Below are positions 1 to 8,945 of a DNA stretch of 64,000 nucleotides, in pieces (position 1 is the stretch's first letter; each line of letters starts with the position of its first letter). The notes under the pieces were generated by a model. The model was not told where the DNA came from. It worked only from the letters and a program-made list of their open reading frames with translations, and searched no databases. The stretch is from Thalassotalea nanhaiensis (GTDB taxonomy: Bacteria > Pseudomonadota > Gammaproteobacteria > Enterobacterales > Alteromonadaceae), in contig NZ_CP134146.1 of NCBI RefSeq assembly GCF_031583575.1, positions 1,860,001-1,924,000 on the forward strand. Direction: 5' to 3'. The translations under genes were made by a program, and so were the position numbers.

Positions 1-112
1 CATCATAAATATCTAAAACAGAGCCGCCTGGGTAGCCAAAGATGTATTCTACATCTAACTCTGCAAGAGATTTTATAAGTAGTTCTGCTCCTGAATATTG
101 TTCTGTGGTCAT
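1..112 (-). CDS. ilvI: Acetolactate synthase large subunit, N-terminus (partial)
   Basis: The first 37 codons of a gene that runs off the left edge. The translation contains [14 protein letters not shown] and then [13 protein letters not shown]. The latter is the conserved ThDP-binding start of the acetohydroxyacid synthase catalytic subunit, which makes acetolactate or acetohydroxybutyrate in valine, leucine and isoleucine synthesis. The LDIYD ending resembles the IlvI type more than IlvG or IlvB, but with so little sequence the isozyme is uncertain. The start ATG (112-110) lies about 30 bases after an attenuator-type terminator and behind a branched-chain-rich leader peptide, which independently supports an ilv gene. 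The rest of the gene, and probably a small subunit, lies outside the window. Confidence 0.85.
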   Translation of the reverse strand, partial: MTTEQYSGAELLIKSLAELDVEYIFGYPGGSVLDIYD

Positions 113-145
113 TTTCTTGCCTTATTTAAAAGTTTTTTTCGTCCA

Positions 146-183
146 GAAAAAACAAAACCCTCGATTTTTACAGCGAGGGTTTT
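146..183 (-). terminator. Attenuator terminator hairpin of the ilv leader
   Basis: Read on the minus strand, a perfect 10-bp stem (AAAACCCTCG pairing with CGAGGGTTTT, arms 174-183 and 154-163, 10-base loop) is followed by G and six T. It sits between the leader peptide stop (215) and the synthase start (112), where an attenuator must be. By analogy with known ilv leaders, a ribosome stalled on scarce Ile/Leu/Val codons would favour an alternative fold and read-through. The competing antiterminator fold was not worked out here. Confidence 0.85.
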
Positions 184-214
184 ATGAATTATTATGCGAT
201 TTCTAAATATTCAG

Positions 215-283
215 TCACAACCCTTGGCTTGGTAATAAAACCACGACCAGTATGAGTTTAATGATAATTAGAATATTTGACAT
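215..283 (-). CDS. ilv operon leader peptide (22 aa)
   Basis: A short ORF: ATG at 283-281, 22 codons, TGA at 217-215. Residues 4-8 are ILIII and residues 10-17 are LILVVVLL, so 14 of 22 residues are Ile, Leu or Val. A regulatory leader peptide of an ilv operon has this composition. It is followed by the attenuator hairpin and then the acetolactate synthase gene on the same strand, and preceded by a candidate promoter about 30 bases upstream. No strong Shine-Dalgarno sequence is visible. It would sense charged tRNA levels through ribosome stalling. The peptide itself is not expected to have a function. Confidence 0.85.
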   Translation of the reverse strand: MSNILIIIKLILVVVLLPSQGL

Positions 284-311
284 CGAAAATTAATATTTGG
301 TAAACATTGAT

Positions 312-343
312 TTATATTTAATGGGTTACGGTCGCAATGTCAA
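312..343 (-). promoter_or_regulatory. Candidate sigma-70 promoter of the ilv leader
   Basis: On the minus strand a perfect -35 hexamer TTGACA (343-338) is followed after 17 bases by TAAATA (320-315), a weak -10, with an overlapping TATAAA (317-312) slightly further on. Transcription would start near 305, leaving about 20 bases before the leader peptide ATG. Position and the -35 match support it; the -10 assignment is uncertain. Confidence 0.55.
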
Positions 344-456
344 CAAGTAATTCATAAACAGGCGCAAATAAGCGAAAAACAAAGGGTTTTGCCATTTACT
401 AGTGCAGAAAACTCGCTACAATAGCGCAAATTTATAAAAATGTTGGATATTAAAAA

Positions 457-1806
457 GTGAAGAGTTTTGAAGCAAATTTTGATGGTTTAGTTGGTCCTAC
501 CCATAATTATGCCGGCTTATCGGAAGGTAATGTAGCCTCTAAATTAAGTGCTAATGATATTTCGAGCCCAAAAAGTGCTGCCTTGCAAGGTATTGCTAAA
601 ATGAAAGCATTGCACGATATGGGAATGACCCAAGGTGTATTTGCTCCACAAGAGCGCCCTGATATTCTTTCACTACGTCGCCTGGGGTTTTCAGGTACCG
701 ATGCCAACGTTTTAGAGCAAGCACACAAAGAAGCACCAAACGTGTTGTCTGCTTGTTTTAGTGCCTCGAGCATGTGGACGGCAAACTCTTCAACCGTTTC
801 ACCATCTGGAGACACCAGAGATGGCAAAGTACATTTCACTCCTGCAAACTTAACCAATAAGTTTCATCGTTCATTAGAGCCTGAAATTACCGGCAATATT
901 TTAAAAGCTGTGTTTAATGATGATAAGCACTTTAACCACCATTTACACCTTAATGAAAATGATCATTTTGGCGATGAAGGCGCAGCAAACCATACTCGTT
1001 TATGTAATAACTATGGTGAACAGGGCATTGAAATTTTCACTTTTGGTAAATATGCGTTTAATAATGCTAAGCCTATCCCTAAAAAATTTCCAGCAAGACA
1101 AACATTAGAAGCAAGCCAAGCGGTTGCTCGTTTACACGGTTTACGTGATGACAATGTTGTGTATGTTCAACAGAATCCTGATGTGATTGATCAAGGCGTT
1201 TTTCATAACGATGTGATTTCTGTGGGCAACCAAAATGTGATGTTTTATCATGAGCAAGCATTTTTAAATACTGATGCTTTCTTAAATGAATTAAATACTA
1301 AGTTTGCGGCCATTGGCTCAGATGACTTACATTGTATCAAGGTGGCTACTGAAGAAGTGTCGTTAGATGATTGTGTTAAAACTTACTTATTTAATACCCA
1401 AATCATCACTTTAAATGACGGTACTATGGCAATAATCGCACCTATGCATTGTCACGATAACCCGCGTGTTAAAGCGTATTTAGACCGTTTAGTAACAAGT
1501 AACACACCAATTAAGCAAGTTAAATACTTTGATGTTAATGAAAGTATGAAAAATGGTGGTGGTCCGGCATGTTTACGATTGCGTGTAGCAATGACAGAAA
1601 CTGAACTGGCAGCAGTGAATCAACATTGTATTATGAGTGATGCACTTTATGGCAATTTAGAAACTTGGATAAACAAGCATTACCGTGACCAGTTAAGTTT
1701 TGATGACTTACGCGATCCTAACTTGTTAGTTGAATCACGCACTGCGTTAGATGAGTTGACCCAGTTATTACACCTTGGCTCTGTGTACCACTTCCAGCAA
1801 GTTTAA
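457..1806 (+). CDS. astB: N-succinylarginine dihydrolase
   Basis: AstB, the second enzyme of the arginine succinyltransferase pathway, converts N2-succinylarginine to N2-succinylornithine, releasing ammonia and CO2 in the cytoplasm. The 449-residue protein opens with [15 protein letters not shown], typical of the family. It carries the guanidine-modifying fold residues: His in GVFHNDVIS and the likely nucleophilic Cys in [11 protein letters not shown] near the C-terminus. The length matches the family. The start codon is GTG (457). The gene stands alone: astC, astA, astD and astE are not next to it. It is divergent from the ilv leader and convergent with ltaE, with a hairpin between the two stops. 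Confidence 0.95.
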   Translation: MKSFEANFDGLVGPTHNYAGLSEGNVASKLSANDISSPKSAALQGIAKMKALHDMGMTQGVFAPQERPDILSLRRLGFSGTDANVLEQAHKEAPNVLSACFSASSMWTANSSTVSPSGDTRDGKVHFTPANLTNKFHRSLEPEITGNILKAVFNDDKHFNHHLHLNENDHFGDEGAANHTRLCNNYGEQGIEIFTFGKYAFNNAKPIPKKFPARQTLEASQAVARLHGLRDDNVVYVQQNPDVIDQGVFHNDVISVGNQNVMFYHEQAFLNTDAFLNELNTKFAAIGSDDLHCIKVATEEVSLDDCVKTYLFNTQIITLNDGTMAIIAPMHCHDNPRVKAYLDRLVTSNTPIKQVKYFDVNESMKNGGGPACLRLRVAMTETELAAVNQHCIMSDALYGNLETWINKHYRDQLSFDDLRDPNLLVESRTALDELTQLLHLGSVYHFQQV

Positions 1807-1817
1807 TGGTAAGTGCT

Positions 1818-1840
1818 AGCCCATGAACCTTTCATGGGCT
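1818..1840. terminator. Hairpin between astB and ltaE
   Basis: A perfect 10-bp stem (AGCCCATGAA, loop CCT, TTCATGGGCT) fills the 36-base gap between two convergent genes. There is only a short T run on either side. It probably ends both transcripts, but a strong U-tract is missing. Confidence 0.6.
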
Positions 1841-1842
1841 GT

Positions 1843-2865
1843 TTAAACGCCTTCTGACATCAACGAAATCGCATCTTTTATCGTATCTGCAGTATGAATT
1901 ACATCGGCTGTGCTGATGTTTAAATGGGTGACTAGTCGTAAAGTTTGTCCTGCAGAAATTTGAATACCTTCAGCAAGCAGCAATTTTGCCAACAGCACAC
2001 CATCAATACTGTCGTCCAGGTCGATATACACCATATTGGTTTGTGGTGTAGTTACCTTGAGCTTATTACTTTCTTTTAATAAGTCGGCAAGCAACACGGC
2101 ATTACCATGATCAATTTGTAAACGTTCAATATTATGATCCAAGGCATAGTCCATCGCTTTGGCAATAATGCCTGCTTGACGGGTGCCACCACCGACCATT
2201 TTTCGAATGCGTCTGGCTTTACTGATAAACTCGTTACTGCCGCAAAGGATCGAGCCCATAGGTGTACCAAGACCCTTTGAGAAACAAATCGAAATAGAGT
2301 CGACGTATTGGCAAATGTCCTTTAATTCGATATTAATCGCGGTAAGAGCATTATAAATTCGCGCACCATCAAGGTGGATATCAAGACCGTGTTGATTGGC
2401 AAACTCTCGTGCTTGTTTAAAATACTCCAAAGGGATCACTTTACCGCAGTGAGTATTCTCAAGGCTTAACAGTTTTGATTTGGCAAAATGTGAGTCGTCT
2501 TCTTTAATCACGGCGGCTATATCGGCAAAATCCAGCGCGCCATTATCTGATACTTTAATTGGCTGAGGAACCACACTGCCAAGCACTGCAGCGCCACCGG
2601 CTTCATAAAGGTAAGTATGATAGCCCTGACCAACGATATACTCTTCACCGCGTTCGCAGTGGGCTAACAAAGCACACAAATTAGACTGTGTTCCTGAATT
2701 AACCATCATAGCGGCTTCAAAGCCACTTAACTCTGCCATTCTTGCTTCCAGGGCATTAACCGTTGGGTCATCGCCATACACATCGTCGCCAAGTTCAGCG
2801 CTGATCATAGCTTGAAGCATTTCCGGTGTGGGTTTGGTTACGGTATCTGAGCGGTAGTCGATCAT
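1843..2865 (-). CDS. ltaE: Low-specificity L-threonine aldolase
   Basis: A PLP-dependent enzyme cleaving L-threonine and L-allo-threonine to glycine and acetaldehyde. The 340-residue protein begins MIDYRSDTVTKPTPEM and has GDDVYGDDPTVNALEA, both hallmarks of the LtaE family. The PLP lysine is in ICFSKGLGTPMGS (around residue 195). I chose the ATG at 2865 over the in-frame TTG at 2877 because it gives the normal family N-terminus and has GAGA about 8 bases upstream. It is a single gene, separated from btuB behind it by a strong terminator. Confidence 0.93.
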   Translation of the reverse strand: MIDYRSDTVTKPTPEMLQAMISAELGDDVYGDDPTVNALEARMAELSGFEAAMMVNSGTQSNLCALLAHCERGEEYIVGQGYHTYLYEAGGAAVLGSVVPQPIKVSDNGALDFADIAAVIKEDDSHFAKSKLLSLENTHCGKVIPLEYFKQAREFANQHGLDIHLDGARIYNALTAINIELKDICQYVDSISICFSKGLGTPMGSILCGSNEFISKARRIRKMVGGGTRQAGIIAKAMDYALDHNIERLQIDHGNAVLLADLLKESNKLKVTTPQTNMVYIDLDDSIDGVLLAKLLLAEGIQISAGQTLRLVTHLNISTADVIHTADTIKDAISLMSEGV

Positions 2866-2906
2866 TGAAGTTCTCAATCTGTTTTAGGAATACAGGTTAA
2901 GTGTAT

Positions 2907-2947
2907 AAAAAAATACCGCAGCTTAATAGTTTAACTGCGGTATTTTT
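2907..2947 (-). terminator. btuB terminator
   Basis: A 13-bp inverted repeat AAAATACCGCAG...CTGCGGTATTTT (about 2909-2921 with 2935-2947) is followed on the minus strand by further T residues. It lies just past the btuB stop and before ltaE, so it should end the btuB transcript. The A/T tracts on both sides make it potentially bidirectional. Confidence 0.85.
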
Positions 2948-2989
2948 AGTTACCGGGTTTCCGGCATGACATTAACGTTAGAGTTAGTA

Positions 2990-4900
2990 CTAAAAACTAT
3001 AAGTTATCGATGCTTTGTAGTTGGTACCATCAGCAAAGTAATTTAGTGATGTTTCGTATTCTTCATCGAAGATATTATTTACTTTCGCATTTACGGTAAT
3101 GTTAGATGAAGCATGATAGCTTACGCCTAAATCAACTAATACATAGCTGTCCAGCGTTACATCACCAGCATCAACACTTTCATCACGATAAGACACAACA
3201 CCATTAAAACTGAAGTCTTGCCACTGATATCCCAGGGTATAAGTCGCTGTTAATTCAGGGCGACGTAGTAATTTATCACCGGTGTCTGAATCTTCTGCAT
3301 CAATCAAGGCAAGATTTAATTGGTTATTAAAATTGCCAATAGTAAGTATTAATGATGCTTCTAAGCCACTGATTTCAGCCGAGTTTATATTGTCTGGTTG
3401 CCATAAACCAAATTCGTTCGGTGCCCAGGCAATCAAGTTTTCAATTTCAGAGTCGAACGCGCTGAATTCAACTTTAGTACTTAGGTTGTTTGAGCTGAAT
3501 TGATGACGAATTAATAATTCGTTATTGGTTATTTTTTCTGGTTGTAAGTCAGGGTTTCCTGAGCCAGGCCAATATAAGTCATTAAATGTCGGTGCTTTAA
3601 AGCCAGTACCACGAGTAACACTTAGCAACCAATCATCGTTAATTTGATAGCCTATCGACGCGTTATACGTCGTCTCGGCATCCAGGTTTTCAATATCATC
3701 ATGACGCAGCGCACCTTCTAATAAAATGTGACTAAATTGGTGCTGAGCTTGCACAAATACTGCACTAACATCACGTTCGTCCTCTGCCCAAGTTTGAAAA
3801 CCAGGCACCCAAGCATCAAGATCTTCACTGTTTGAGATCTCTTCAACGTAGTAGTCAACACCAAGGCTCAACGACGTTTTATTACTAAACTGGTATTGGT
3901 TAATAAAACTTATTTGATCTCGCTCGGTGCTAATCGTACTTGCGACAGTATCATTACCAAAACTTTCGCCTTCATCCTGACTGGTCGCAATTGACAACTC
4001 ACTGAATAATTTATCGCCCTGATAGCGACTTGCCAGTTTTACTGAGTAGTTTTCGTGGTCTTGTTCATTGGCATAAAAAGCAGGACAAGCAACAGTCTCA
4101 TCATACCAACATGGACTATCAGGGTACGATGCATCGAACTCACTGTTACCGCTTTCAAAGCGAGATACTAAATGTAGAGATACAGAATCCGTCAATTGGC
4201 TATTACCTACGGCGCTAACGCTGAATCGTTCATAACCGTCGTCATCATCTTCATTAATGTCATATGGAAATGGGTCAGTTGTATAGGCATTGAAACCGTC
4301 GCTGCTTTCTGTTGATACGGCAACACTTAAATTATGCTTCTCGCTACCTAAGCCAATTGCCGCGTCGCCTTGAACAAGGCCATTACTGCCTGCGCCAACC
4401 GTTAAACTGCCTTCTCCAGAGTGCAATTGTTTGGTAAATATTTGAATCACACCACCAATGGCATCGCTGCCCCAAAGTGCTGCTCTTGGCCCTTTAACGA
4501 CTTCAATTCGTTCGATTTGATTTGGCGAAATGGCGGTTAGGTTAGTTGTTCCCAGTGTTGCTGAGTTAATGCGTACGCCATCAACTAAAATTAAGGTGTG
4601 ATTTGAATTTGTGCCGCGCATGAAAATAGACGTTGCCTGGCCAGCACCACCTTGTTGAACTACGCTGATCCCGGCGACAGTATCGAGTAATTCACTGATG
4701 TTGCCAACCTGCATTGATTTTATCTGTTCGCTGGTAATAACAGCATTAGCAGAAAGCGCTAAAAATTGTTCTTGCTGATTTCGGTTAGCGGTAACCAGCA
4801 TTTGATCATCTATGTCGGTGTTGGCAGCAATGGCCTGCTGACTGGTTATAGCGGAGATCCCAATAGAGATCAGTGATGTTGCGATTATGGTTTTCTTCAT
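2990..4900 (-). CDS. btuB: TonB-dependent vitamin B12 receptor
   Basis: An outer-membrane receptor bringing cobalamin into the periplasm at TonB's expense. The 636-residue protein has a signal peptide (residues 1-25, ending QQAIAA), a TonB-box-like segment DQMLVTAN, and a plug domain with ISELLDTVAGISVVQQGG, IFMRGTNSNHTLILVDGVR and IERIEVVKGPRAALWGSDA. A 22-strand barrel then ends in the terminal Phe of ITYSF, as expected for an outer-membrane protein. The ATG at 4900 is preferred over 4924 because GAGG stands 6 bases before it and the signal peptide then starts normally. A cobalamin riboswitch directly upstream makes the B12 assignment secure. Confidence 0.95.
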   Translation of the reverse strand: MKKTIIATSLISIGISAITSQQAIAANTDIDDQMLVTANRNQQEQFLALSANAVITSEQIKSMQVGNISELLDTVAGISVVQQGGAGQATSIFMRGTNSNHTLILVDGVRINSATLGTTNLTAISPNQIERIEVVKGPRAALWGSDAIGGVIQIFTKQLHSGEGSLTVGAGSNGLVQGDAAIGLGSEKHNLSVAVSTESSDGFNAYTTDPFPYDINEDDDDGYERFSVSAVGNSQLTDSVSLHLVSRFESGNSEFDASYPDSPCWYDETVACPAFYANEQDHENYSVKLASRYQGDKLFSELSIATSQDEGESFGNDTVASTISTERDQISFINQYQFSNKTSLSLGVDYYVEEISNSEDLDAWVPGFQTWAEDERDVSAVFVQAQHQFSHILLEGALRHDDIENLDAETTYNASIGYQINDDWLLSVTRGTGFKAPTFNDLYWPGSGNPDLQPEKITNNELLIRHQFSSNNLSTKVEFSAFDSEIENLIAWAPNEFGLWQPDNINSAEISGLEASLILTIGNFNNQLNLALIDAEDSDTGDKLLRRPELTATYTLGYQWQDFSFNGVVSYRDESVDAGDVTLDSYVLVDLGVSYHASSNITVNAKVNNIFDEEYETSLNYFADGTNYKASITYSF

Positions 4901-4943
4901 TATTTCCTCACTAAAGATGCCCACCGCATCTGAAAAAAAATAG

Positions 4944-5103
4944 CGTTAAGATCGGTCTCCGGACTTATTTATTAACAAGGCAATATTGGCCTTATTAATA
5001 AAATCACCGTTGCGGGGGCAGTACAAGAATAGGCACACACTTTAATAAGTGGGCTGGCACTTGTTTCCCGTTAAAATTCGTTTTAATGACGAATATCTTA
5101 ACG
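4944..5103 (-). promoter_or_regulatory. Cobalamin riboswitch upstream of btuB
   Basis: On the minus strand the order of B12-element motifs is correct: CGGGAA, then a P3-P6 core ending CTGCCCCCGCAAC, then AGTCCGGAGACC near the 3' side. A perfect 9-bp closing helix P1 is visible: CGTTAAGAT (5103-5095) pairs with ATCTTAACG (4952-4944). Between P1 and the btuB ATG lie a run of eight T (4938-4931) and a 6-bp hairpin AGATGC/GCATCT (4931-4915) just ahead of the GAGG ribosome-binding site. Adenosylcobalamin binding should lower btuB expression. Whether control is by termination or by blocking the ribosome site is unresolved. Confidence 0.92.
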
Positions 5104-5135
5104 ACAATATTGTCAGTTTAACTGACGTCGTGTTT

Positions 5136-5244
5136 TATACCAATCTGCATAAAGAATGGTATTATCACCCTGAGAATGACGTTAGCAGGGCAATAACATC
5201 TGAGCTGCGCTCAAATTTGTTTTTTACTTATACCGATTGGTATT
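5136..5244. repeat. MITE-like repeat with terminal inverted repeats
   Basis: A 109-bp unit bounded by TATACCAATC (5136-5145) and GATTGGTATT (5235-5244), which are inverted copies matching at 9 of 10 positions. A second inverted pair (ATACCA and TGGTAT) lies at the left end. It encodes nothing convincing. It fills the space between the btuB riboswitch and the btuF stop, touching the stop codon (5245-5243). The ends look like a non-autonomous transposable or REP-type unit. No second full copy is visible in this window, so the class is inferred. Confidence 0.5.
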
Positions 5245-6190
5245 AGTTTTCTAAACTCTGATAAAAGTGTCTACTCGCATCAATATCCAGGCAAAGCTGC
5301 TCTAATTCAGAGAGCAATCGATAGCTCATGCGATGTAATATGTCTGAATTTGGTGTTAATAATTGCTTATGCTTGGCCGCGGTTACTTGCTTGAAGTTTT
5401 GCCAATCTATGGCATCAGGGTTCGGCTCTCCGGCTGACATCGGTTGAATAATTAACTGTGGATTAGCGACAATAATTTGCTCAATATTTATTTGTGGGTA
5501 ATCATTTATTAATGGCTTAAACGGATTACTGGCACCGCATATTTCAAGGTGTTGTTGCGGCCATGCATTTTGCGCGACCGTAGTTAGCGGTTTTGACCAT
5601 AATTCATAAAATACCGATATCGGCTGCTTATGTTGATACTGCTGATGTAATGCCGCTAACTTACGCTCAAAATCTTGAGCTTTTTGTTCAGCCAGTACGC
5701 TACTGCCAGTCAACTTTCCAAACAGCCTCAGCTCTTTTGCAACATCGGTTAAATTCACCGGATCAGAGTAAACAACTTTTAAACCCAATTGCTCTAACCG
5801 CTCTAAGTCATCGCTTGGATTTCCGGTTCGCCAGGCAATTATTAAATCGGGTTGATAAGCTAATATCTTTTCAATTTTTAGCCGTGCGTAATTGCCAACA
5901 CGTGGGATAGAGTTGGCTTGCTGTGGAAAGTCAGAATGTTCAGTTGTAGCAACAATTTTACTGCCTACGCCTATATCAAAGAGCACTTCTACCACATGGG
6001 GCGCAAGTGCGATGATTTTTTGCTGACTAAAGTCTTGTTGTGCATTTTCTTGCTTTTGTGTTTGTACTTCTTCAATCACCTCATTGACCACAGAAATTGC
6101 TGTGCCAGAGGCAAAAAAGATGACCTTAAAAAGCCAAGCTAAAATAATTAAGCCAATAAATACCAACAGAGTTTTATGTTTTTTGTTCAT
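5243..6190 (-). CDS. btuF: Periplasmic cobalamin-binding protein
   Basis: The substrate-binding protein of the BtuCDF vitamin B12 importer. The 315-residue protein has one N-terminal hydrophobic segment (about residues 8-30) and a polar Gln/Glu-rich linker to residue 55. A two-lobed class III periplasmic-binding fold follows: IIALAPHVVEVLFDIG, RVGNYARLKIEKILAYQPDLIIAW and the C-terminal lobe. The signal-peptide cleavage site is not clear, so it may be membrane-tethered. It is the last gene of the btuDC-cob operon, 5 bases after btuR, and its stop codon abuts the upstream repeat. The operon's position under a B12 riboswitch supports cobalamin rather than iron-siderophore binding. Confidence 0.88.
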   Translation of the reverse strand: MNKKHKTLLVFIGLIILAWLFKVIFFASGTAISVVNEVIEEVQTQKQENAQQDFSQQKIIALAPHVVEVLFDIGVGSKIVATTEHSDFPQQANSIPRVGNYARLKIEKILAYQPDLIIAWRTGNPSDDLERLEQLGLKVVYSDPVNLTDVAKELRLFGKLTGSSVLAEQKAQDFERKLAALHQQYQHKQPISVFYELWSKPLTTVAQNAWPQQHLEICGASNPFKPLINDYPQINIEQIIVANPQLIIQPMSAGEPNPDAIDWQNFKQVTAAKHKQLLTPNSDILHRMSYRLLSELEQLCLDIDASRHFYQSLEN

Positions 6191-6195
6191 CAGGT

Positions 6196-6804
6196 TTACC
6201 AGTCGATACCAGCTTGCGCTTTGATGCCGTTATCAAAAGCATGTTTAATTGATTGCACCTCAGATACCGTATCGGCAAGTTCGATCAATTGACGATGACA
6301 GGCTCTGCCAGTAATAATGACATGCTGATTAGCCGGGCGGTTATTCAGTGCGTCAACAACATCATCAAGTTCAATGTAACCATAGGTGACCATGTAAGTT
6401 ATTTCATCAAGCAACACCAAATCGACTTGCTCATCTTCTAGCAACTTTTTAGCGTCAATCCATGCCGTTTGAGCGGCTGCAGTATCTTGTTCTTTATTTT
6501 GTGTTTCCCAGGTAAATCCAGTTCCCATTACATAAAAGTCAACATTGTGCTGCTCAAGTAAATTACGTTCGCCACACTCCCAAGTACCTTTGATAAATTG
6601 CACGACACTGGCGTTTAAACCATGCCCAACAGCGCGAGCAACGGTACCAAACCCAGAAGTTGATTTGCCTTTACCATTACCGGTAATAACAATTAATAGG
6701 CCTTTCTCATCGACGGCATTAGCAATTCGTTGATCAACTTTTTCTTTTAATCGTTGTTGACGTGCTTGATGTTTTTGCTCTTTAGTTGGTTTGTCATTGC
6801 TCAT
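6196..6804 (-). CDS. btuR: Cob(I)alamin adenosyltransferase (CobA/CobO/BtuR type)
   Basis: Transfers the adenosyl group of ATP to Co(I) corrinoids, making adenosylcobalamin precursors. The 202-residue protein has a basic N-terminal arm, the P-loop-like [15 protein letters not shown] (about residues 40-54), [13 protein letters not shown], the acidic [12 protein letters not shown] and [15 protein letters not shown], all diagnostic of this family. The length is normal. It overlaps the end of cobQ by 11 bases and is followed by btuF after 5 bases, so it is translated within the cobalamin operon. Confidence 0.95.
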   Translation of the reverse strand: MSNDKPTKEQKHQARQQRLKEKVDQRIANAVDEKGLLIVITGNGKGKSTSGFGTVARAVGHGLNASVVQFIKGTWECGERNLLEQHNVDFYVMGTGFTWETQNKEQDTAAAQTAWIDAKKLLEDEQVDLVLLDEITYMVTYGYIELDDVVDALNNRPANQHVIITGRACHRQLIELADTVSEVQSIKHAFDNGIKAQAGIDW

Positions 6805-8323
6805 GTGAATTCCATTGCTTTGTCAGGGTAATTATTTTTGCCATATCCAGGTGTTGTTCTACCGAGTCGGCGAGTGTATTTAATGCGTTATTTTGTAGTT
6901 CATTAAAGCTTTGTGTGCGCTCTATATTTGCTCCGGCCCATTTCATTATAAGAGAAAGGGCGTCTGGACAATCAAACAAGCCATGCAAATAAGTGGCAAT
7001 GATTTGTTGGTCCTGACTTTCAAAGCCAAGTGATTCATTATGACTAAAAATAGCGGTCATGTTGTTATTGAGTTGGGTTGAAATACCGGCATGTATTTCA
7101 TAACCTTCAATGTTGGCTGTTTGCTTCAATATGGTAAGCTTGGTTGCTACATTGGTTAATGTTTTGTCAGGCGTTAGTTTTGTTGTAAATGGCAATAAAC
7201 CTAAGCCGTCGCTGGACAGTAGGTCACTTTCAATATTGTCAGGATCTAAAATTTCATTGCCTAACATTTGCATGCCGCCACAGATGCCAATGACTTTCCC
7301 TCCGTAACGTAAATGCTTATTGATACAATCGTGCCAGCCCAAGCTTTTTAAGAAGGCAAGGTCTGCTTGAACATTTTTGCTACCCGGAAGAACGATCAAA
7401 TCGCAAGGTGGTAGCGGCTGTTTCTGTAGGGTGGTTATATCATCAAAATTTGTCACATCTTTAGGATAGATGAATTGTAAATCAATTTCAGGGTGCCAAC
7501 GCAGCGCATCAAAGTCGGTATGGTTACTCATGCGTGGATACACTGGCACTACAATGTTTAATTTTTTAGTTTGGTTATTGTCTGAGGCTTGGTTGGTGTC
7601 AACCGCATCCTCTGAAGCAATAGATAAACCGTGTAGATAAGGCAGTACACCTAACACAGGCTTACCGGTTTTTTGTTCTAACCAATCCAAGCCTGACTCG
7701 AGCAGTTTAATGTCACCACGAAAGCGGTTAATGACAAAGCCGACAACTCGTTGTTGTTCACTTTGAGAAAGCAATTCCAATGTACCAACAAGATGGGCGA
7801 ACACTCCGCCGCGGTCAATGTCTGCAACTATTATTACTGGACAATCAACCTGTTCAGCAAAGCCCATATTAGCAATGTCACCTTCGCGTAAGTTTATTTC
7901 AGCAGGGCTGCCTGCACCTTCAACAACAATATAATCAAAACGCTGTTGTAGTCTTGTATGTGACTCTAGAACTGCCTGCATCGCAACTTTTTTATAGTCA
8001 TGATAACTTTGAGCTTCCATTGATGTTAATGCTTTACCGTGTACGATTACCTGTGCGCCGGTATCTGAATTGGGCTTTAACAAAATTGGGTTAAAATCTA
8101 CTTCAGGTTCGATGTTTGCGGCATGTGCTTGTACTGCTTGGGCTCGGCCAATTTCTCCACCATCGCTGGTTACTGCGCTGTTTAAAGCCATGTTTTGGGG
8201 TTTGAATGGTGCTACTTTAATGTTCTTTCGTGAAAGTACACGACAAATGGCTGCAACAAGAGTGCTTTTCCCTGCATCGGATGTTGTACCTTGTATCATT
8301 AATGTTTGGCTCGGTTTAGTCAT
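6794..8323 (-). CDS. cobQ: Cobyric acid synthase (glutamine-hydrolysing)
   Basis: Amidates adenosylcobyrinic acid a,c-diamide at four side chains to give adenosylcobyric acid, using glutamine and ATP. The 509-residue protein has the N-terminal dethiobiotin-synthase-like ATPase domain with [16 protein letters not shown] and [11 protein letters not shown]. The C-terminal glutamine amidotransferase domain has the nucleophile Cys in [15 protein letters not shown] and the partner His in [12 protein letters not shown] chose ATG 8323 over GTG 8341. It overlaps the cobC stop within ATGACTAA, a sign of translational coupling. No cbiB/cobD-type gene accompanies it here, which is odd for a pathway that needs aminopropanol attachment next. 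Confidence 0.93.
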   Translation of the reverse strand: MTKPSQTLMIQGTTSDAGKSTLVAAICRVLSRKNIKVAPFKPQNMALNSAVTSDGGEIGRAQAVQAHAANIEPEVDFNPILLKPNSDTGAQVIVHGKALTSMEAQSYHDYKKVAMQAVLESHTRLQQRFDYIVVEGAGSPAEINLREGDIANMGFAEQVDCPVIIVADIDRGGVFAHLVGTLELLSQSEQQRVVGFVINRFRGDIKLLESGLDWLEQKTGKPVLGVLPYLHGLSIASEDAVDTNQASDNNQTKKLNIVVPVYPRMSNHTDFDALRWHPEIDLQFIYPKDVTNFDDITTLQKQPLPPCDLIVLPGSKNVQADLAFLKSLGWHDCINKHLRYGGKVIGICGGMQMLGNEILDPDNIESDLLSSDGLGLLPFTTKLTPDKTLTNVATKLTILKQTANIEGYEIHAGISTQLNNNMTAIFSHNESLGFESQDQQIIATYLHGLFDCPDALSLIMKWAGANIERTQSFNELQNNALNTLADSVEQHLDMAKIITLTKQWNSHEQ

Positions 8324-8945
8324 CTGATAAAGATCTCGCACAATTGGAAATAGGTAATCCTATGCCATAAACTTCACAAAAATTGCTGCTTGGATGCTGA
8401 ACTAATTTACAAATACTGCCATTTTCAACACGTAAACTGCTGAACAATTTGGGGTTTGTCCAATCCAGCTCTAAAACAATACTCAGCAACATACGAATAA
8501 CGCCGCCATGGCAAATTACCAGTACATTTTCATCTTTATAATCAACAATGAGTTGATTAAATACTGATAGCATACGTTGATTAAAAGCTGTTAAATTTTC
8601 CGCATCAGGTAATGGGTTTTTAGCCGGGTTTTGCCAAAATGATTCGAGCATTGGCCAATGCTGTTTTGCCGTTTCAAACGCAATACCGTCAAGCTCACCG
8701 AAATCAATTTCTTTTAACTGCTCATCAATAACAATAGGTAGGCCACTGGAATTGGCGAGTTTAACAGCCAGATTTTGGCAGCGCTTTAAAGGCGAGCTGA
8801 CAATATGCGTAAAGCTGTCTTGTACTTTGAGTAATTCAGTTAGGAGCTGTTCATCATGCTCTGTAATAACGCCAATATCAGTATGGCCGTATAATGCAGG
8901 AGGGCCAGCAACTTTACCGTGGCGCAATAAATAAACACTAGTCAT
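8316..8945 (-). CDS. cobC: Histidine phosphatase, probable alpha-ribazole phosphatase
   Basis: A 209-residue phosphoglycerate-mutase-type phosphatase. The phosphohistidine motif LLRHGKV lies at residues 6-12, the second motif [11 protein letters not shown] is in the C-terminal half, and the acid pair is in EIDFGELDG. Placement between cobU and cobQ in a B12 operon points to CobC, which removes the 5'-phosphate of alpha-ribazole phosphate or of the phosphorylated cobalamin. The family is broad, so the substrate comes from context. The start ATG overlaps the cobU stop (ATGACTAG), and its own stop overlaps the cobQ start in the same way. Confidence 0.85.
   Translation of the reverse strand: MTSVYLLRHGKVAGPPALYGHTDIGVITEHDEQLLTELLKVQDSFTHIVSSPLKRCQNLAVKLANSSGLPIVIDEQLKEIDFGELDGIAFETAKQHWPMLESFWQNPAKNPLPDAENLTAFNQRMLSVFNQLIVDYKDENVLVICHGGVIRMLLSIVLELDWTNPKLFSSLRVENGSICKLVQHPSSNFCEVYGIGLPISNCARSLSDD

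Noticed and set aside
4901-4924. Eight-residue extension of btuB
   Set aside because: The signal peptide and GAGG ribosome site fit the ATG at 4900; the extension lies in the leader hairpin.
5049-5246. A 65-codon plus-strand ORF
   Set aside because: It overlaps the btuB riboswitch and the inverted-repeat element and resembles no protein.
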